The translations under genes were made by a program, and so were the position numbers. Positions 30,061 to 41,410 of a stretch of DNA of 51,201 bases are shown one piece after another (positions within the stretch are counted from its first letter, which is position 1; each line of letters begins with the position of its first letter). The notes beneath the pieces are model-generated. The model did no database searches. It had not been told where the DNA came from and saw only the letters and a program-made list of their open reading frames with translations. Source of the DNA: Thermoanaerobaculia bacterium (lineage in GTDB: Bacteria; Acidobacteriota; Thermoanaerobaculia; Multivoradales; JAIOJS01); assembly GCA_030429235.1 (NCBI GenBank), contig JAUIDB010000029.1, forward strand, positions 1-51,201, written 5' to 3'.

Positions 30061-30843
30061 TCACGCTCCAACCGGGGCGGCGGAGGTCGCTTCGGACGCG
30101 AGTTCGGCCTCGAGCCAGCCGTAGCCCTTGTCCTCGAGTTCGTGAGCGAGCTCCTTGCCTCCCGAGCGCACGATCCGACCGTCGACCAGCACGTGCACGA
30201 AGTCGGGCACGATGTAGTCGAGTAGCCGCTGGTAGTGGGTGATCACCAGGAAGCCGCGATCTTCGGCCCGCAGGCTGTTGACGCCGTTGGCCACGATCCG
30301 CAGAGCGTCGATGTCGAGACCGGAGTCGGTCTCGTCGAGCACCGCGAGCTTGGGCTCGAGCACCGACATGTGGAAGATCTCGTTGCGCTTCTTCTCACCG
30401 CCGGAGAACCCTTCGTTCACTGGGCGATTGAGGAGCGTCTCGTCCATCTCCACCATCTTCATGCGCTCGCGCACCAGGCGGAGGAAGTCGACGGCGTCGA
30501 GCTCGTTCTCGCCCCGGTGCTTGCGCACGGCGTTGAGCGCCGCCTTCAGGAAGTAGGTGTTCGACACGCCGGGGATCTCCACCGGGTACTGGAAGGCCAG
30601 GAAGATACCCTCGCAGGCTCGGATCTCGGGATCCATCTCCAGCAGGTCTTCACCCTGGAAGTCGATCGAGCCCTCGGTCACTTCGTACTCGTCGCGACCG
30701 GCGAGCACCTGGGCCAGAGTGCTCTTGCCACTCCCGTTGGGCCCCATGATGGCGTGCACTTCGCCCGGTTTGACTTCGAGGTCGAGGCCCTTGAGGATCT
30801 CGTTGTCCTCGATCGAAACGTGTAGGTTCTGGATCTTCAACAT
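30061..30843 (-). CDS. sufC: Fe-S cluster assembly ATPase SufC
   Basis: ABC-type ATPase that drives the SufBCD scaffold. The 260 aa show Walker A GPNGSGKSTLAQVL near 35, the SufC-specific FSGGEKKRNEIFHM (ABC signature) near 143, and Walker B LAVLDETDSGLDIDAL near 163 with a downstream H-loop in LVITHYQRLLDYI. ATG 30843; AAGGAG is about 10 nt upstream. The 128-bp gap to sufB holds no gene and nothing I can name. Confidence 0.96.
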   Translation of the reverse strand: MLKIQNLHVSIEDNEILKGLDLEVKPGEVHAIMGPNGSGKSTLAQVLAGRDEYEVTEGSIDFQGEDLLEMDPEIRACEGIFLAFQYPVEIPGVSNTYFLKAALNAVRKHRGENELDAVDFLRLVRERMKMVEMDETLLNRPVNEGFSGGEKKRNEIFHMSVLEPKLAVLDETDSGLDIDALRIVANGVNSLRAEDRGFLVITHYQRLLDYIVPDFVHVLVDGRIVRSGGKELAHELEDKGYGWLEAELASEATSAAPVGA

Positions 30844-30971
30844 GGCGGAACTGCTCCTTCTATCGGGGGAGCCGGGCTACGACCCGGCGACAACTCTTTG
30901 GAAACGGTACGGAAAGGGACGGGGACGCTCGAACGATCAACCGACCGAGCTGGAGAGCCAACCGAGCCTGG

Positions 30972-32426
<1,455 letters not shown>

Positions 32427-32489
32427 GGGAAATCTCCCTATCGATTCGATCGGGGGGCGGACGCTCGCGGCGACGGCCCCGGGGTATTG

Positions 32490-32951
32490 CTAAGGCTGAA
32501 GGCTGGAGTGGGCCGAACGCGAAGCGAGCTGGACCAACTGGGGTCCCATCGGTCCCGCCATCTGACGGAGACTGATGCCCTGTAGGGCTTGGCGCACGGC
32601 GGTGTTGATCAGCTGCCAGTTGGCTTGCAGGGGGCAGGAACCCTCCTGCTGACACTCTCCGGGGCCATCGTCGATACATTCGGTCATGGCGATGGGACCC
32701 TCGAGGCTGAAGATGATCTCGGCGACCGAGATCTCCTCCGGAGCACTCACCAGGCAGTACCCACCCTTGGCTCCGCGGTGGGAGTCCAGCAGTCCATCCC
32801 GCGCCAGCATCTTGAGGATCTTGCTCACGGTCGGAAGCGGCAGTCCCGCCGCTTCGGCCAGCTCCGGAGCGTTGAAGAGACGCTCGGGCTCGGCCGCCAT
32901 ATGCGACAGAAGAACGATGCCATAGTCGGTCTGTTTGGTGATGCGTAGCAC
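32490..32951 (-). CDS. Rrf2 family SUF operon regulator
   Basis: A 153-aa winged-helix Rrf2 protein: ITKQTDYGIVLLSHMA at the start, FNAPELAEAAGLPLPTVSKI as the recognition helix near 27-46, GAKGGYCLVSAPEEISVAEI near 61. Three cysteines, in TECIDDG, GECQQ and GSCPLQ (about 91-106), have the C-x7-C-x5-C type spacing that binds an Fe-S cluster in IscR and in the SUF regulators of this family. GTG 32951 is the start, with AGGA about 8 nt upstream. Its gene is the first of the suf operon; the palindromic site 32967-32989 overlaps the predicted transcript start, so it probably represses its own operon when Fe-S supply is sufficient. Confidence 0.92.
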   Translation of the reverse strand: MLRITKQTDYGIVLLSHMAAEPERLFNAPELAEAAGLPLPTVSKILKMLARDGLLDSHRGAKGGYCLVSAPEEISVAEIIFSLEGPIAMTECIDDGPGECQQEGSCPLQANWQLINTAVRQALQGISLRQMAGPMGPQLVQLASRSAHSSLQP

Positions 32952-32966
32952 GTGGGTTTCCTGGTA

Positions 32967-32989
32967 AATAGAACCATATCGGTACTATT
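32967..32989 (-). promoter_or_regulatory. Palindromic operator for the Rrf2 regulator
   Basis: AATAGAACC and GGTACTATT are inverted around ATATC, 8 of 9 positions pairing. The AT-rich palindrome in a GC-rich genome begins 6 bp after the -10 box and covers the predicted +1, the classic place for repressor binding. Assignment to the neighbouring regulator is inference. Confidence 0.7.
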
Positions 32990-32995
32990 TTCTCC

Positions 32996-33023
32996 ATGAT
33001 AGCAGCGGACCTGGAATTGTCAA
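32996..33023 (-). promoter_or_regulatory. suf operon promoter
   Basis: On the - strand: -35 TTGACA (33023-33018, full consensus), 16-nt spacer, -10 TATCAT (33001-32996). Transcription would begin near 32989, about 38 nt before GTG 32951. It drives the regulator and sufBCDSU. Confidence 0.8.
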
Positions 33024-33117
33024 GATTTTGTCAGCCGCTCGACCGACCGCTCCTCCGGCGTCCCAACCACCGTTCCCACCCTTGTGATGCCGCCCTTCAT
33101 GGTCCAGAATCCGAGGT

Positions 33118-33477
33118 ATGCACGCGGTCCGCCACCTCACCACCGACGACGCCCTGGAGCAGGCCTGGTCGGCGTCGCACCAACGCCCGGTCTTCCTCTT
33201 CAAGCACAGCTTGATCTGCGGTACTTCGATGGTGGCCTTCGAGCAGTATCAGCAGTTCGCGCAGGCGGTGGACGACGCGGCGGAACTCACCCTGGTCGAG
33301 ATCCAGCCCCACCGCCCGCTGTCAAACGCCATCGCCGAACGCAGCGGCGTACGCCACCAGTCCCCTCAGGCCCTCCTCCTGGTCGACGGCAAAGTCGTAT
33401 GGAGCAAGTCGCACTACAGCATCACGGTCGACAGCCTGCGCCAGGCCCTCGAGGCGGTGGCGACGCCGGTCCCCTGA
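33118..33477 (+). CDS. YtxJ family monothiol bacilliredoxin
   Basis: A 119-aa thioredoxin-fold protein of the YtxJ/DUF2847 family. It has RPVFLFKHSLICGTSMVAF near 23-41, with one Cys (about residue 34) in the KHSxxCxxS position, then ELTLVEIQPHRPLSNAIAER, a cis-Pro region HQSPQALLLVDGKVVWSKSH. YtxJ proteins are thought to reduce bacillithiol mixed disulfides. It is divergent from the suf operon, and bacillithiol is known in Firmicutes to help Fe-S cluster handling, which makes the neighbourhood meaningful. ATG 33118 has only a weak GAGG just upstream. Confidence 0.8.
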   Translation: MHAVRHLTTDDALEQAWSASHQRPVFLFKHSLICGTSMVAFEQYQQFAQAVDDAAELTLVEIQPHRPLSNAIAERSGVRHQSPQALLLVDGKVVWSKSHYSITVDSLRQALEAVATPVP

Positions 33478-33502
33478 CCCCCTCGGACGGCGGCGCAGAG
33501 CT

Positions 33503-34579
33503 CTAGCCCACCGCGGCCGGCGGTTCCGGCGGTGGTTGGACCCCGCTGGGGGTCGCGACCACCGGGCGAGCGCGCGGCTGGGCCGCCAGCAGGGTCGCCA
33601 CCCAGCCGAGCTCTTCGCTGCTCTCGAGCACAATGCGGACGATGACCGTCAACGGCACCGAAAGGAACATACCCACCGGTCCCCACACCCACCCCCAGAA
33701 CACCAGGGAGGCGAAAACCACCAGCGGCGACAGGCCGAGCCGTCGGCCCAGGAGCTGCGGCTCGAGAATGTTGCCGAGCAGCAGGTTGACGCCGCCGTAG
33801 AGCAGCACCACCCCCAGCGCCAGGACAGGCCCGAGCTGCGCCAGGGCCAGCAGGCAGGCCGGCAGCGCGGCCAGAATCGAGCCGAGGTTGGGGATGTAGT
33901 TGAAAAGGAAGGCCAGGATGCCCCAGAGGATCGGAAAGTCGAGGCCGAGCAGGCCCGTGCCCAGGCCGATGATCAACCCCGTCGCCGCGCTCACCGCCGT
34001 CTTGATCACCAGGTAGCGCTGGACGTGCTCCACGGCGTGGCCCCAGCGCTCCAGCGTCCGCTCCGAGTCGTCGAGGGCCAGGCTGAGCTTTGCCGGCAGT
34101 CGAATCACCTCGAGCAGCAGGAACACCAGGGTGATGAAGACCAACACCAGGTTGGTCACCACCGTAGCCAGGCCGCGCAGGGTACCGACCGCGAGATCGA
34201 GGATCGCCGAAGGATCGGCCCGCCCCAGCCCGAGCTCGGCCAGCGTCACGAGATCCCGGTCCGCCAGCCACTCGTCGAGGTCGACCGCCACCTGCCGCAG
34301 CCGCTGCTGATACCCCGGCGCCCGCTCGACGAATCCGGCCACCGACTCGCTGAGCAGGACTCCCGCCCCGATGATCACCGCCAGCGCCGCCGACACGGTC
34401 AGCAGGATGGCCAGCCAGTTCGGCAGTCGTCGCCGCAACCAGGTCATCAGCGGCAGGGTCAGGATGGCGAGGAAAAGCGCCAGGAGGAAGGGCTGAATCA
34501 GCGCGGCCGCCGCCTTGAGTCCCGCCACCACCACGACGAACGAGGCGAGGGGTAGAAGGACCTTGGGGGCACGATTCAT
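33503..34579 (-). CDS. AI-2E family transporter
   Basis: A 358-aa membrane protein with eight predicted helices and the typical layout: paired helices at 8-60 (LPLASFVVVVAGLKAAAALI, LPNWLAILLTVSAALAVIIG), an outer soluble section around 90-145, then GLIIGLGTGLLGLDFPILWG near 205, FLFNYIPNLGSILAALPACL near 230 and GGVNLLLGNILEPQLLGRRL near 262, the family hallmark. Members include YdiK/PerM/TqsA; substrates are mostly unknown. I chose ATG 34579; a GTG two codons earlier is possible. Last gene of the NYN/acs operon, 25 bp from the convergent ytxJ-like gene. Confidence 0.88.
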   Translation of the reverse strand: MNRAPKVLLPLASFVVVVAGLKAAAALIQPFLLALFLAILTLPLMTWLRRRLPNWLAILLTVSAALAVIIGAGVLLSESVAGFVERAPGYQQRLRQVAVDLDEWLADRDLVTLAELGLGRADPSAILDLAVGTLRGLATVVTNLVLVFITLVFLLLEVIRLPAKLSLALDDSERTLERWGHAVEHVQRYLVIKTAVSAATGLIIGLGTGLLGLDFPILWGILAFLFNYIPNLGSILAALPACLLALAQLGPVLALGVVLLYGGVNLLLGNILEPQLLGRRLGLSPLVVFASLVFWGWVWGPVGMFLSVPLTVIVRIVLESSEELGWVATLLAAQPRARPVVATPSGVQPPPEPPAAVG

Positions 34580-34645
34580 CGCCACCGAGGATATCGCATT
34601 GCCGACCGCAGAACGATCCTGATCGGTACCGGCCGCGGCTCCCTC

Positions 34646-35923
34646 TCAGTCCCCCGTGGAGGCGGGGAGCGACGCGGTCAGACCCGCCGGCCAGTCGACG
34701 CGGGCGATCTCGAAGAGGACCGCCTGATACTCCCCGAGATCACCGTGGCGAAAGGGCGACACCCAGTGCCACACGATCTCGCCCTGGGGGTTGATCTCGA
34801 GCGCCGTTCCCTCGTAGGAAGAGGTCACCAGCAGATTGCCGTTGGCCAAGGGCTGCACGCTACCGGCCTGCGACGAACGCAGTGACCAACCGTCGCGCGG
34901 CGGCAGCTGATCGACCACCTGGCCCTGTTCGGGATCGATCCAGAGCACGCGAGAGGAACCTGCAGTGCCGCCGCGGTTGTCGAACAGCAACCAACGGCCG
35001 TCGGGTAGCACCACCGGTTCGTGCTGCCGCCGCCAGCCGCCACGAAGGAGTCGATCGACCTCGCCGGTGGAGGGATCGAGCAGCACCAGGGAGTCGATCT
35101 CGCGCAACGACACCAGCAGGTAGTCACGGGGAGGCTCGTCGGAGGCGAGATCCGGAGTCCAGGAGATCAGCTGCACCGTGTTGCTGTGCAGGATGTCGGC
35201 GCGCACCCCCGCCGACTGGTGCACGAGTTCGCTCCAGTCCGAGGCCAGCAGGGGCTCGAGCAGGGACCACCGTTGCAGGATCTCCCCCGTAGCCGGGTCG
35301 AGTTCGACCACCGAGTCCTCGAGGAAGGCCTCCTCCCGCTCGGGCAGGGAGCGTTCGCTGACCTCCTTGAGCAGGCTGAACAGCCGGCCCCCTTCGGTGA
35401 GCCGAACGTCGTTGTAGAAGCCCCCCGGCTGGGCCCAGAGCAGGCTCGAGTCGGGCGCCAGCCGCACCAACCCACCGCCCTGGTAGAGACCGATGATCGA
35501 CCCGTCGTCGAGCAGCCGCGCCCGGCGGAAGGATCCGGTCTCGATGTCGACGGGAAAGCCGGGGAAGGCGCGTTCGTACGGCATCCGCCAGCGCCAGCCG
35601 GCGCTGCCCTCGGCGTCGAGCAGCAATACCTCCGGCCCGTGCCCGGAGGTCACCAGGTTCCAACCCGGCGCGACCTGCTCGGGGGCCGCGAAGAGGACCC
35701 CCTCGTCGGCCGCCGGCGGACCCGCCGAGCGCGCGTACGGCAACGACAGCTCTCGCCCCTGCAACTCGCGGTCGGGCACCAGGCGGCGGCTGTCGAGCAC
35801 CCACCAACCGGGAGGACGGACCTCGCCGAGCTCGGTTTCCGGCGCCGGGCGACGCACCCACCAGCTCAGGACCAGCCCCAGCCCGAGCAGCAGTACCCCG
35901 AGCCCGATCCCCCACCGCTTCAT
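34646..35923 (-). CDS. Arylsulfotransferase-like beta-propeller protein
   Basis: A 425-aa protein with one N-terminal membrane anchor (residues 4-23) and an extracytoplasmic beta-propeller of repeated blades such as DDGSIIGLYQGGGLVRLAPD, REIDSLVLLDPSTGEVDRLL and NGNLLVTSSYEGTALEINPQ, ending EIVWHWVSPF. DILHSNTVQLISW near 245 matches the pattern around the conserved His in ASST/arylsulfotransferase-type proteins. Catalysis is not proven; many such proteins are only structural. ATG 35923 lies 7 nt after the acs stop. Confidence 0.68.
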   Translation of the reverse strand: MKRWGIGLGVLLLGLGLVLSWWVRRPAPETELGEVRPPGWWVLDSRRLVPDRELQGRELSLPYARSAGPPAADEGVLFAAPEQVAPGWNLVTSGHGPEVLLLDAEGSAGWRWRMPYERAFPGFPVDIETGSFRRARLLDDGSIIGLYQGGGLVRLAPDSSLLWAQPGGFYNDVRLTEGGRLFSLLKEVSERSLPEREEAFLEDSVVELDPATGEILQRWSLLEPLLASDWSELVHQSAGVRADILHSNTVQLISWTPDLASDEPPRDYLLVSLREIDSLVLLDPSTGEVDRLLRGGWRRQHEPVVLPDGRWLLFDNRGGTAGSSRVLWIDPEQGQVVDQLPPRDGWSLRSSQAGSVQPLANGNLLVTSSYEGTALEINPQGEIVWHWVSPFRHGDLGEYQAVLFEIARVDWPAGLTASLPASTGD

Positions 35924-35930
35924 GGTCCGG

Positions 35931-37865
35931 TCAGCTCTCGCGGTCTCCCGCCTCCACCAACGATTGGACCACCGACGGGTCGGCCAGCGTACTGGTGTCG
36001 CCTAAGTCGTCGGTCTTGCCGGCCGCGATCGATCGCAAAATGCGCCGCATGATCTTGCCCGAACGGGTCTTCGGCAGCCCCGGCGTCACCACGATCCGGT
36101 CCGGCTTGGCGATCGGTCCGATCTCTTCTCGAACCTGCGTCTCCAGCGTGCGGACCAGCTCCACCTCATCGAGAGCCGCCGCCTCGTCGGTGACGATGAC
36201 GAAGGCCTGGATCCCCGTCCCCTTGATCTCGTGGGGGAATCCGACCACCGCCGCCTCGGCCACGTAGGAGTGTGCCACCAGGGCGCTCTCGACCTCGGCC
36301 GTGCCCATGCGGTGGCCCGAGACGTTCAGCACGTCGTCGACCCGGCCGGTGATCCAGTAGTAGCCGTCCTCGTCGCGGCGGCACCCGTCGCCGGTGAAGT
36401 AGAGACCGGGGAACCGTTCGAAGTAGGTGGTGAAGTAGCGCTGGTGATCGCCCCAGATGGTCCGCGCCATCCCCGGCCAGGGGCGCCGCAGACAGAGGTT
36501 CCCTTCGACCCCGTTGCCTTCCAACTCGTGGCCCTCGTCGTCGACCAGGATCGGCTCGATCCCGAAGAACGGCAGGGTCGCCGACCCCGGCTTGGTCGGC
36601 GTCGCCCCCGGCAACGGGGTGATCAGAATGCCGCCGGTCTCGGTTTGCCACCAGGTGTCGACCACGGCGCAATCCCCGCGACCCACGACGTCGTGGTACC
36701 ACTCCCAGACCTCCGGGTTGATCGGCTCGCCGACCGTGCCCAGGACCCGCAGACTGCGGCGCGAACTGGACTCCAACCACTCGTCGCCCTCGCGGGCGAT
36801 GGCGCGCAACGCCGTCGGCGCGGTGTAGAAGATGTCGACCTCGAGATCGTCGACCAGGCGCCAGTAGCGCGAGGCATCGGGGTACATCGGGGTCGATTCG
36901 AAGAGGACGGTGGTGGCGCCGTTGGCCAGCGGCCCGTAGACGATGTAGGAGTGGCCGGTGATCCAACCGCAGTCGGCCGCGCAGCAGTAGACGTCGTCCG
37001 GGTGCAGGTCGAAGACCAGGCGATGGGTCAACGAAGCGTAGAGCAGGTAGCCCGCCGTCGAGTGCAGTACGCCTTTCGGCTTGCCGGTCGAACCGGAGGT
37101 GTAGAGGACGAACAGGGGATCTTCCGACTCCATCGGCTCGGCCGGGCACACCGGTCGCTCGCGCGCTGTCTCCTCGTGCCACCAGCGGTCGACGCGAGGA
37201 TTCCAGGCGATCTCGCTGCCGGTGCGCTCGACCACGAGCACGTGCTCGACCGAGTCCTGACCAATCAGCGCCTGGTCGGCGATCGTCTTCAAGGGGATCG
37301 TCTTCCCACCCCTCAGCCCCTCGTCGGCGGTGATCAAGACGCGGCACTCGGCGTCGACGATGCGGTCGCGCAGGGCGTTGGCCGAGAACCCGGCAAAGAC
37401 CACCGAGTGGATGGCTCCGATGCGCGCGCAGGCCAGCATGGCGTAGGCCAACTGCGGCACCATGGGCAGATAGATCGCCACCCGGTCGCCCTTGCGCACC
37501 CCGAGTCGCCGCAACACGTTGGCGGCGCGCGCGACCTCGGCGGCCAGCTGGCGGTAGCTGATCCGCTGGTACTGCCCGACCTCGTCCTGGGCCCAGATCA
37601 GGGCCGTCTTGTCGGGCTGGGTGGCGAGATGGCGATCGATGCAATTGGCGGTGACGTTGAGTTGGCCCCCTCCGAACCACTCCAGGTCGAGCTGCCGGAA
37701 GTCGCCGCGTACCGCGGAGTCGGGCTCGCGGATCCAGTCGAGGCTTTCGGCCTCGCGCCGCCAGAACGCCTCGTTCTGCTCCAATGACTCGGCGTGCCGC
37801 CGTCGGTACTGCTCGAGCGATCCGACCTCGGCCGCCGCCGCGATCGCCGGCTTGACCGGTATCAC
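35931..37865 (-). CDS. acs: Acetyl-CoA synthetase
   Basis: AMP-forming acetate--CoA ligase. The 644 aa are full length: acetyl-CoA synthetase N-terminal domain from [20 protein letters not shown], then the P-loop [16 protein letters not shown] near 265, [20 protein letters not shown] near 415, the hinge [20 protein letters not shown] near 530 and the lysine acetylation site [15 protein letters not shown] near 610. I chose GTG 37865, which overlaps the NYN gene stop as GTGA and has AGGGGG upstream; the open frame further upstream is the NYN shadow. Length then equals the family norm. Confidence 0.95.
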   Translation of the reverse strand: MIPVKPAIAAAAEVGSLEQYRRRHAESLEQNEAFWRREAESLDWIREPDSAVRGDFRQLDLEWFGGGQLNVTANCIDRHLATQPDKTALIWAQDEVGQYQRISYRQLAAEVARAANVLRRLGVRKGDRVAIYLPMVPQLAYAMLACARIGAIHSVVFAGFSANALRDRIVDAECRVLITADEGLRGGKTIPLKTIADQALIGQDSVEHVLVVERTGSEIAWNPRVDRWWHEETARERPVCPAEPMESEDPLFVLYTSGSTGKPKGVLHSTAGYLLYASLTHRLVFDLHPDDVYCCAADCGWITGHSYIVYGPLANGATTVLFESTPMYPDASRYWRLVDDLEVDIFYTAPTALRAIAREGDEWLESSSRRSLRVLGTVGEPINPEVWEWYHDVVGRGDCAVVDTWWQTETGGILITPLPGATPTKPGSATLPFFGIEPILVDDEGHELEGNGVEGNLCLRRPWPGMARTIWGDHQRYFTTYFERFPGLYFTGDGCRRDEDGYYWITGRVDDVLNVSGHRMGTAEVESALVAHSYVAEAAVVGFPHEIKGTGIQAFVIVTDEAAALDEVELVRTLETQVREEIGPIAKPDRIVVTPGLPKTRSGKIMRRILRSIAAGKTDDLGDTSTLADPSVVQSLVEAGDRES

Positions 37866-39118
37866 CGGCGCCCCCTGGAGCGCCCCCCGGGCAGACTGGC
37901 GATGTACGAGCCGGAACGCTTGTCGCGTTGTAGTTCGATCGCTCCCATCGATTCGCACGCCTCGAGGAGCTCCGAGAAGCTCGAGTAGCCGTAGTACCCC
38001 TCATTGAACGAGGGGCGCTTGCGCTGCATGGTCTGCTTGATCATCGAGCCCCAGAGGACGTCCTTGTTCTCGCGCAGCAGCGCCTTCATCGAATCGGTCA
38101 GGAGCGTCACCATCTCCTGCTCCTTGTCGGTCATCTCGTCGATCTTGGGACCCGCCTCGGCCTCGCGCCAGATGTCCTCGTAGTAGATGAACTCGTCGCA
38201 GGCGTCGATCAGGATCTTCGAGGTCGAGCCCTTGACCCCGACCGCGATCACGTACTTGTTGTTCTCCTTGAGCTTCGAGACCAGCGGCGAGAAGTCCGAG
38301 TCGCCCGACAGCAACACGAAGGTATCGAGGTGCTCCTTGGAGTACGACAGGTCCATGGCGTCGACCACCATGCGGATGTCGGCCGAGTTCTTGCCGGAGT
38401 AGCGCTTCTGGGGAATCTCGATGAGCTCGATCCCGGCCTCGTGGAAGGGGCGTTTGTAGTCGGCGTACCGCGACCAGTCGCAGTAGGCCTTGCGCACGAT
38501 GATCTTGCCCTTCTCGAGCAGGCGCTCGAGCACGATGTTGATGTCGAAGGTCTTGCCCGTGTCCTTGGCGCCCCGGGCGACGTTCTCGAGGTCGCAGAAC
38601 AAGGCCAGCTTGCGCTCGTCGTCGTTCGACGGTCGCAGGTCCGGGATCGAGATCACGATCTCGCGGTTGGCGTCGGCTTCGGGCAACGTCACGTTGCCGC
38701 CGGCGGCGGAAACCTGCACCTCCGCCTCGTCCCGGGTGCGCCGCGCCCGGCGGCGCGGGGGACTGGCCTCTGGCGGGTCCGAAGCGGAGGCACCGCGCTG
38801 GCCTTCGTCGCGCCGCTCGGAGGCTTCTCCGGCGCTCGTCTCTTCGGTGCGACCCCGGCCGCGGCGACCGCGCCCGCGGCCGCTGCGTCGCCGCGACTCG
38901 TCGCTCGTGGCGGAGGAGGAATCGTCTCCTGCCTCCCCGGGTTTGGGCTCCGGCATCGGCTCGGCCGCCGCCTGCGACACGACCTCGACCAGGCTGGCCG
39001 GCTCGGCCGGGGCGCTGCCGTTGCGAGCTCGGCGACCGCGCCGTCCCGAGCGGGGCGCCGCCCCGGTTTCACTCTCGTCTCCCCCGTCGGCCGTGGGCCG
39101 CAGCCACCATGGTGCCAT
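37862..39118 (-). CDS. NYN domain protein with C-terminal OST-HTH/LOTUS domain
   Basis: A 418-aa protein of the LabA/DUF88 group. Residues 1-130 are disordered, rich in Arg, Gly, Ser and acidic residues ([24 protein letters not shown]), as in RNA-binding tails. The NYN nuclease domain begins [18 protein letters not shown] near 148 and keeps the acidic residues in [22 protein letters not shown] and [15 protein letters not shown]. The C-terminal part (about 330-405) fits a LOTUS/OST-HTH fold: [20 protein letters not shown]. It probably binds and cuts or guards RNA. ATG 39118 follows AGAGGAAG; a GTG 12 codons upstream is less likely. Translationally coupled to acs. Confidence 0.87.
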   Translation of the reverse strand: MAPWWLRPTADGGDESETGAAPRSGRRGRRARNGSAPAEPASLVEVVSQAAAEPMPEPKPGEAGDDSSSATSDESRRRSGRGRGRRGRGRTEETSAGEASERRDEGQRGASASDPPEASPPRRRARRTRDEAEVQVSAAGGNVTLPEADANREIVISIPDLRPSNDDERKLALFCDLENVARGAKDTGKTFDINIVLERLLEKGKIIVRKAYCDWSRYADYKRPFHEAGIELIEIPQKRYSGKNSADIRMVVDAMDLSYSKEHLDTFVLLSGDSDFSPLVSKLKENNKYVIAVGVKGSTSKILIDACDEFIYYEDIWREAEAGPKIDEMTDKEQEMVTLLTDSMKALLRENKDVLWGSMIKQTMQRKRPSFNEGYYGYSSFSELLEACESMGAIELQRDKRSGSYIASLPGGRSRGRR

Positions 39119-39283
39119 CGACTTCCTCTCTCGGATCGGTTCGAATCCGCTCACTGTTAGGTGTGGGTGCGACGACCCCCCGAGTCGAGCGGTCTCCGCC
39201 GAGGGGCGGGTCGCGACCGGGAAGCGTCGGATCGATCGAGTCTACCACCCGGAACGGCAACGCATTCGGGCTAAGATCCGGCC

Positions 39284-39901
39284 GTGTCACGTCTTGCCCT
39301 CCTCGTCACCGGAGCCTCCGGCATGCGCCTACCGGTCTTCCTGCTGCGAGCGCTCGCTCAGGAACCGTCGCTCGAGCGCCTCCACCTGGTGGTCAGCGCC
39401 GGCGCCAGCCAGGTCCTCCGACACGAGATCCCGGGGGAGCGACCGGGAGCCGAAGCCCTTCTCAACTGCGCCGACATCTCCGACGACGACCCGCGGATCG
39501 TCGTCCACCGCGACAACGCCCTCGATGCTCCGATCGCTTCCGGCTCCTACCGCCTCGACGGCACCATCATCCTGCCCTGTTCCAGCGCCACCCTCGGCGC
39601 CCTGGCCACCGGTACCGGCCACCAGCTCATCCACCGCGCCGGAGCGGTCGCCTTCAAGGAGCGCTGGCCCCTGCTGCTGGGATTCCGCGAGACGCCGCTC
39701 TCTTCGATCCAGCTCGACAATCTGGCCCGCGTGGCGCGAGCGGGAGCGACCGTCATCCCGCCGATTCCCGCCTTCTACCTCGGGGGCGAGTCCCTCGACC
39801 ACTTCCTCCAGGCGTACGTGGTACGCCTGCTCGACCACCTCGGCCTCGCCCCGGCCGCGCCTGACCTACGCTGGGGAGAAGACCCTGGCGCGGAGACCTG
39901 A
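39284..39901 (+). CDS. ubiX: Flavin prenyltransferase UbiX
   Basis: Makes the prenylated FMN cofactor of UbiD-type decarboxylases. The 205 aa show LALLVTGASGMRLPVFLLRA at the FMN site, the Rossmann-like middle YRLDGTIILPCSSATLGALA with the conserved Pro-Cys-Ser, AVAFKERWPLLLGFRETPLS near 125 and VIPPIPAFYLG near 160. GTG 39284 has no Shine-Dalgarno; a -10-like TAAGAT (39272-39277) lies 6 nt before it, so the transcript could be leaderless, but no -35 is obvious. Followed after 4 nt by the rhodanese gene and then ubiA: a quinone biosynthesis operon. Confidence 0.9.
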   Translation: MSRLALLVTGASGMRLPVFLLRALAQEPSLERLHLVVSAGASQVLRHEIPGERPGAEALLNCADISDDDPRIVVHRDNALDAPIASGSYRLDGTIILPCSSATLGALATGTGHQLIHRAGAVAFKERWPLLLGFRETPLSSIQLDNLARVARAGATVIPPIPAFYLGGESLDHFLQAYVVRLLDHLGLAPAAPDLRWGEDPGAET

Positions 39902-39905
39902 TCCG

Positions 39906-40343
39906 ATGAACCACCCAGAACTCACGCCCGGCGACGCCGCAGTGCGCCTCGACCAGGACTCCGACTGCATCTACCTCGACGTTCGCACCCCCGAGGAGTT
40001 CAGCCAGGGGCATGCCCCCGGCGCCTGGAACATTCCCATCTTCCTGGCCGATCCCGCCAGCGGCCAGATGACCCCCAACCCCGAGTTCACCCTGGTCTGC
40101 CAGGCCGTGCTGCCCCCCGAGACTCCCATGGTCGTGGGCTGCGCCTCTGGCATCCGGTCGCAGCAGGCGATCGTCACCCTCTCCGACTTCGGCTACGACC
40201 AGCTGAGCAACCTGCGGGGTGGCTTCTCCGGCCGGCGCACCCCCAGCGGCGAGCTGATCACCCCGGGCTGGGCCGACAGCGGCCTGCCCACCGAGACCGG
40301 CGACGGCGGCGAGCACAGCTGGGCCAGCCTGCGACGGCGCTGA
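39906..40343 (+). CDS. Rhodanese-like domain protein
   Basis: A 145-aa single-domain rhodanese: [20 protein letters not shown] near 20, [15 protein letters not shown], and the active-site loop [19 protein letters not shown] near 78 with the catalytic Cys in CASGIR. Such proteins carry persulfide sulfur. Nested between ubiX and ubiA, 2 nt before ubiA; a link to quinone synthesis is only positional. ATG 39906. Confidence 0.9.
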   Translation: MNHPELTPGDAAVRLDQDSDCIYLDVRTPEEFSQGHAPGAWNIPIFLADPASGQMTPNPEFTLVCQAVLPPETPMVVGCASGIRSQQAIVTLSDFGYDQLSNLRGGFSGRRTPSGELITPGWADSGLPTETGDGGEHSWASLRRR

Positions 40344-40345
40344 CG

Positions 40346-41239
40346 GTGTCCAGCACCACCCTCCCGGCACCCCCCGAGACCCGCAACCGCCTGGCGGTGG
40401 TGCTCGAGATGATCAAGTTCGAGCACACCCTGTTCGCGCTGCCCTTCGCCTTTCTCGGCATGTTGCTGGCGGCCGAGGGCTGGCCGTCGCTCCACACCCT
40501 GTTCTGGATCGTGGTCGCCATGGTCGGAGCCCGCAGCGCCGCCATGGCCTTCAACCGCCTCGTCGACCGACAGATCGATGCCGCCAACCCCCGGACCCGC
40601 TCCCGCGCCCTGCCCGCCGGCCTGGTCAGCCCGCGCTTCGTCACCCTCTTCGTGCTCGCCAGCTCCGCCCTGCTCGTCCTCGCCGCCTGGCAGCTCAACC
40701 CCCTGGCGCTCGCCCTCTCGCCGGTCGCCCTCGGGATCCTGCTCCTCTACTCCTACAGCAAACGGTTCACCGCCCTCTGCCACCTGATCCTCGGCCTCGC
40801 CCTCGCCGGCGCTCCCCTGGGAGCCTGGATCGCGGTCCGCGGCGACCTCACCTGGCCCCCGGTCCTGGTCGGCGGCGCCGTGCTCTGCTGGGTCGGTGGC
40901 TTCGACATCCTCTACGCCCTCCAGGACCAGGAGTTCGACCGCCAGCGCGGCCTCCACTCCATCCCCGCCCGCTTCGGCACCGTCGGGGCCCTGTGGATCT
41001 CCGCCCTCCTCCACCTCGTCATGCTGCTCTGCCTGGCCCTGCTCCCCCGCCTCTACCCGCCCGGCCTCGGCCCCCTCTACTGGCTCGGCTGGGCCGGCTG
41101 CGCCGCGCTGCTCACCTACCAACACGCCATCGTGCGCCCCCACGACCTGTCGCGGCTCAACGCCGCCTTCTTCACCGCCAACGGCATCCTCTCCACCTGG
41201 CTCTTCCTCGCCGTCGCCGCCGACTTCTGGTTCCGGTGA
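40346..41239 (+). CDS. ubiA: UbiA family prenyltransferase
   Basis: Integral-membrane polyprenyl transferase that attaches a prenyl chain to an aromatic quinone precursor (4-hydroxybenzoate, or the futalosine-pathway equivalent as in MqnP). The 297 aa, about eight helices, carry the first Asp-rich motif [19 protein letters not shown] near 66 with RALPAG, and the second [20 protein letters not shown] near 188. GTG 40346. With ubiX this suggests a ubiquinone-type or futalosine-menaquinone route; which one cannot be decided here. Confidence 0.9.
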   Translation: MSSTTLPAPPETRNRLAVVLEMIKFEHTLFALPFAFLGMLLAAEGWPSLHTLFWIVVAMVGARSAAMAFNRLVDRQIDAANPRTRSRALPAGLVSPRFVTLFVLASSALLVLAAWQLNPLALALSPVALGILLLYSYSKRFTALCHLILGLALAGAPLGAWIAVRGDLTWPPVLVGGAVLCWVGGFDILYALQDQEFDRQRGLHSIPARFGTVGALWISALLHLVMLLCLALLPRLYPPGLGPLYWLGWAGCAALLTYQHAIVRPHDLSRLNAAFFTANGILSTWLFLAVAADFWFR

Positions 41240-41410
41240 GGCCCGAGGTCCCCCGGGAACTGGCGGGCCAGAACCAACGGGGTGAGCCCGCGCTGACGCT
41301 GGACCACCTCCCCACCAGCCACAGGTACCGGCCGAACCCTCTCGCAGCCACTGCTCGCACCCCCGATCGACGAGCCGCCGCACCGCCCACTCATCGAGTA
41401 GGGTTGACCC

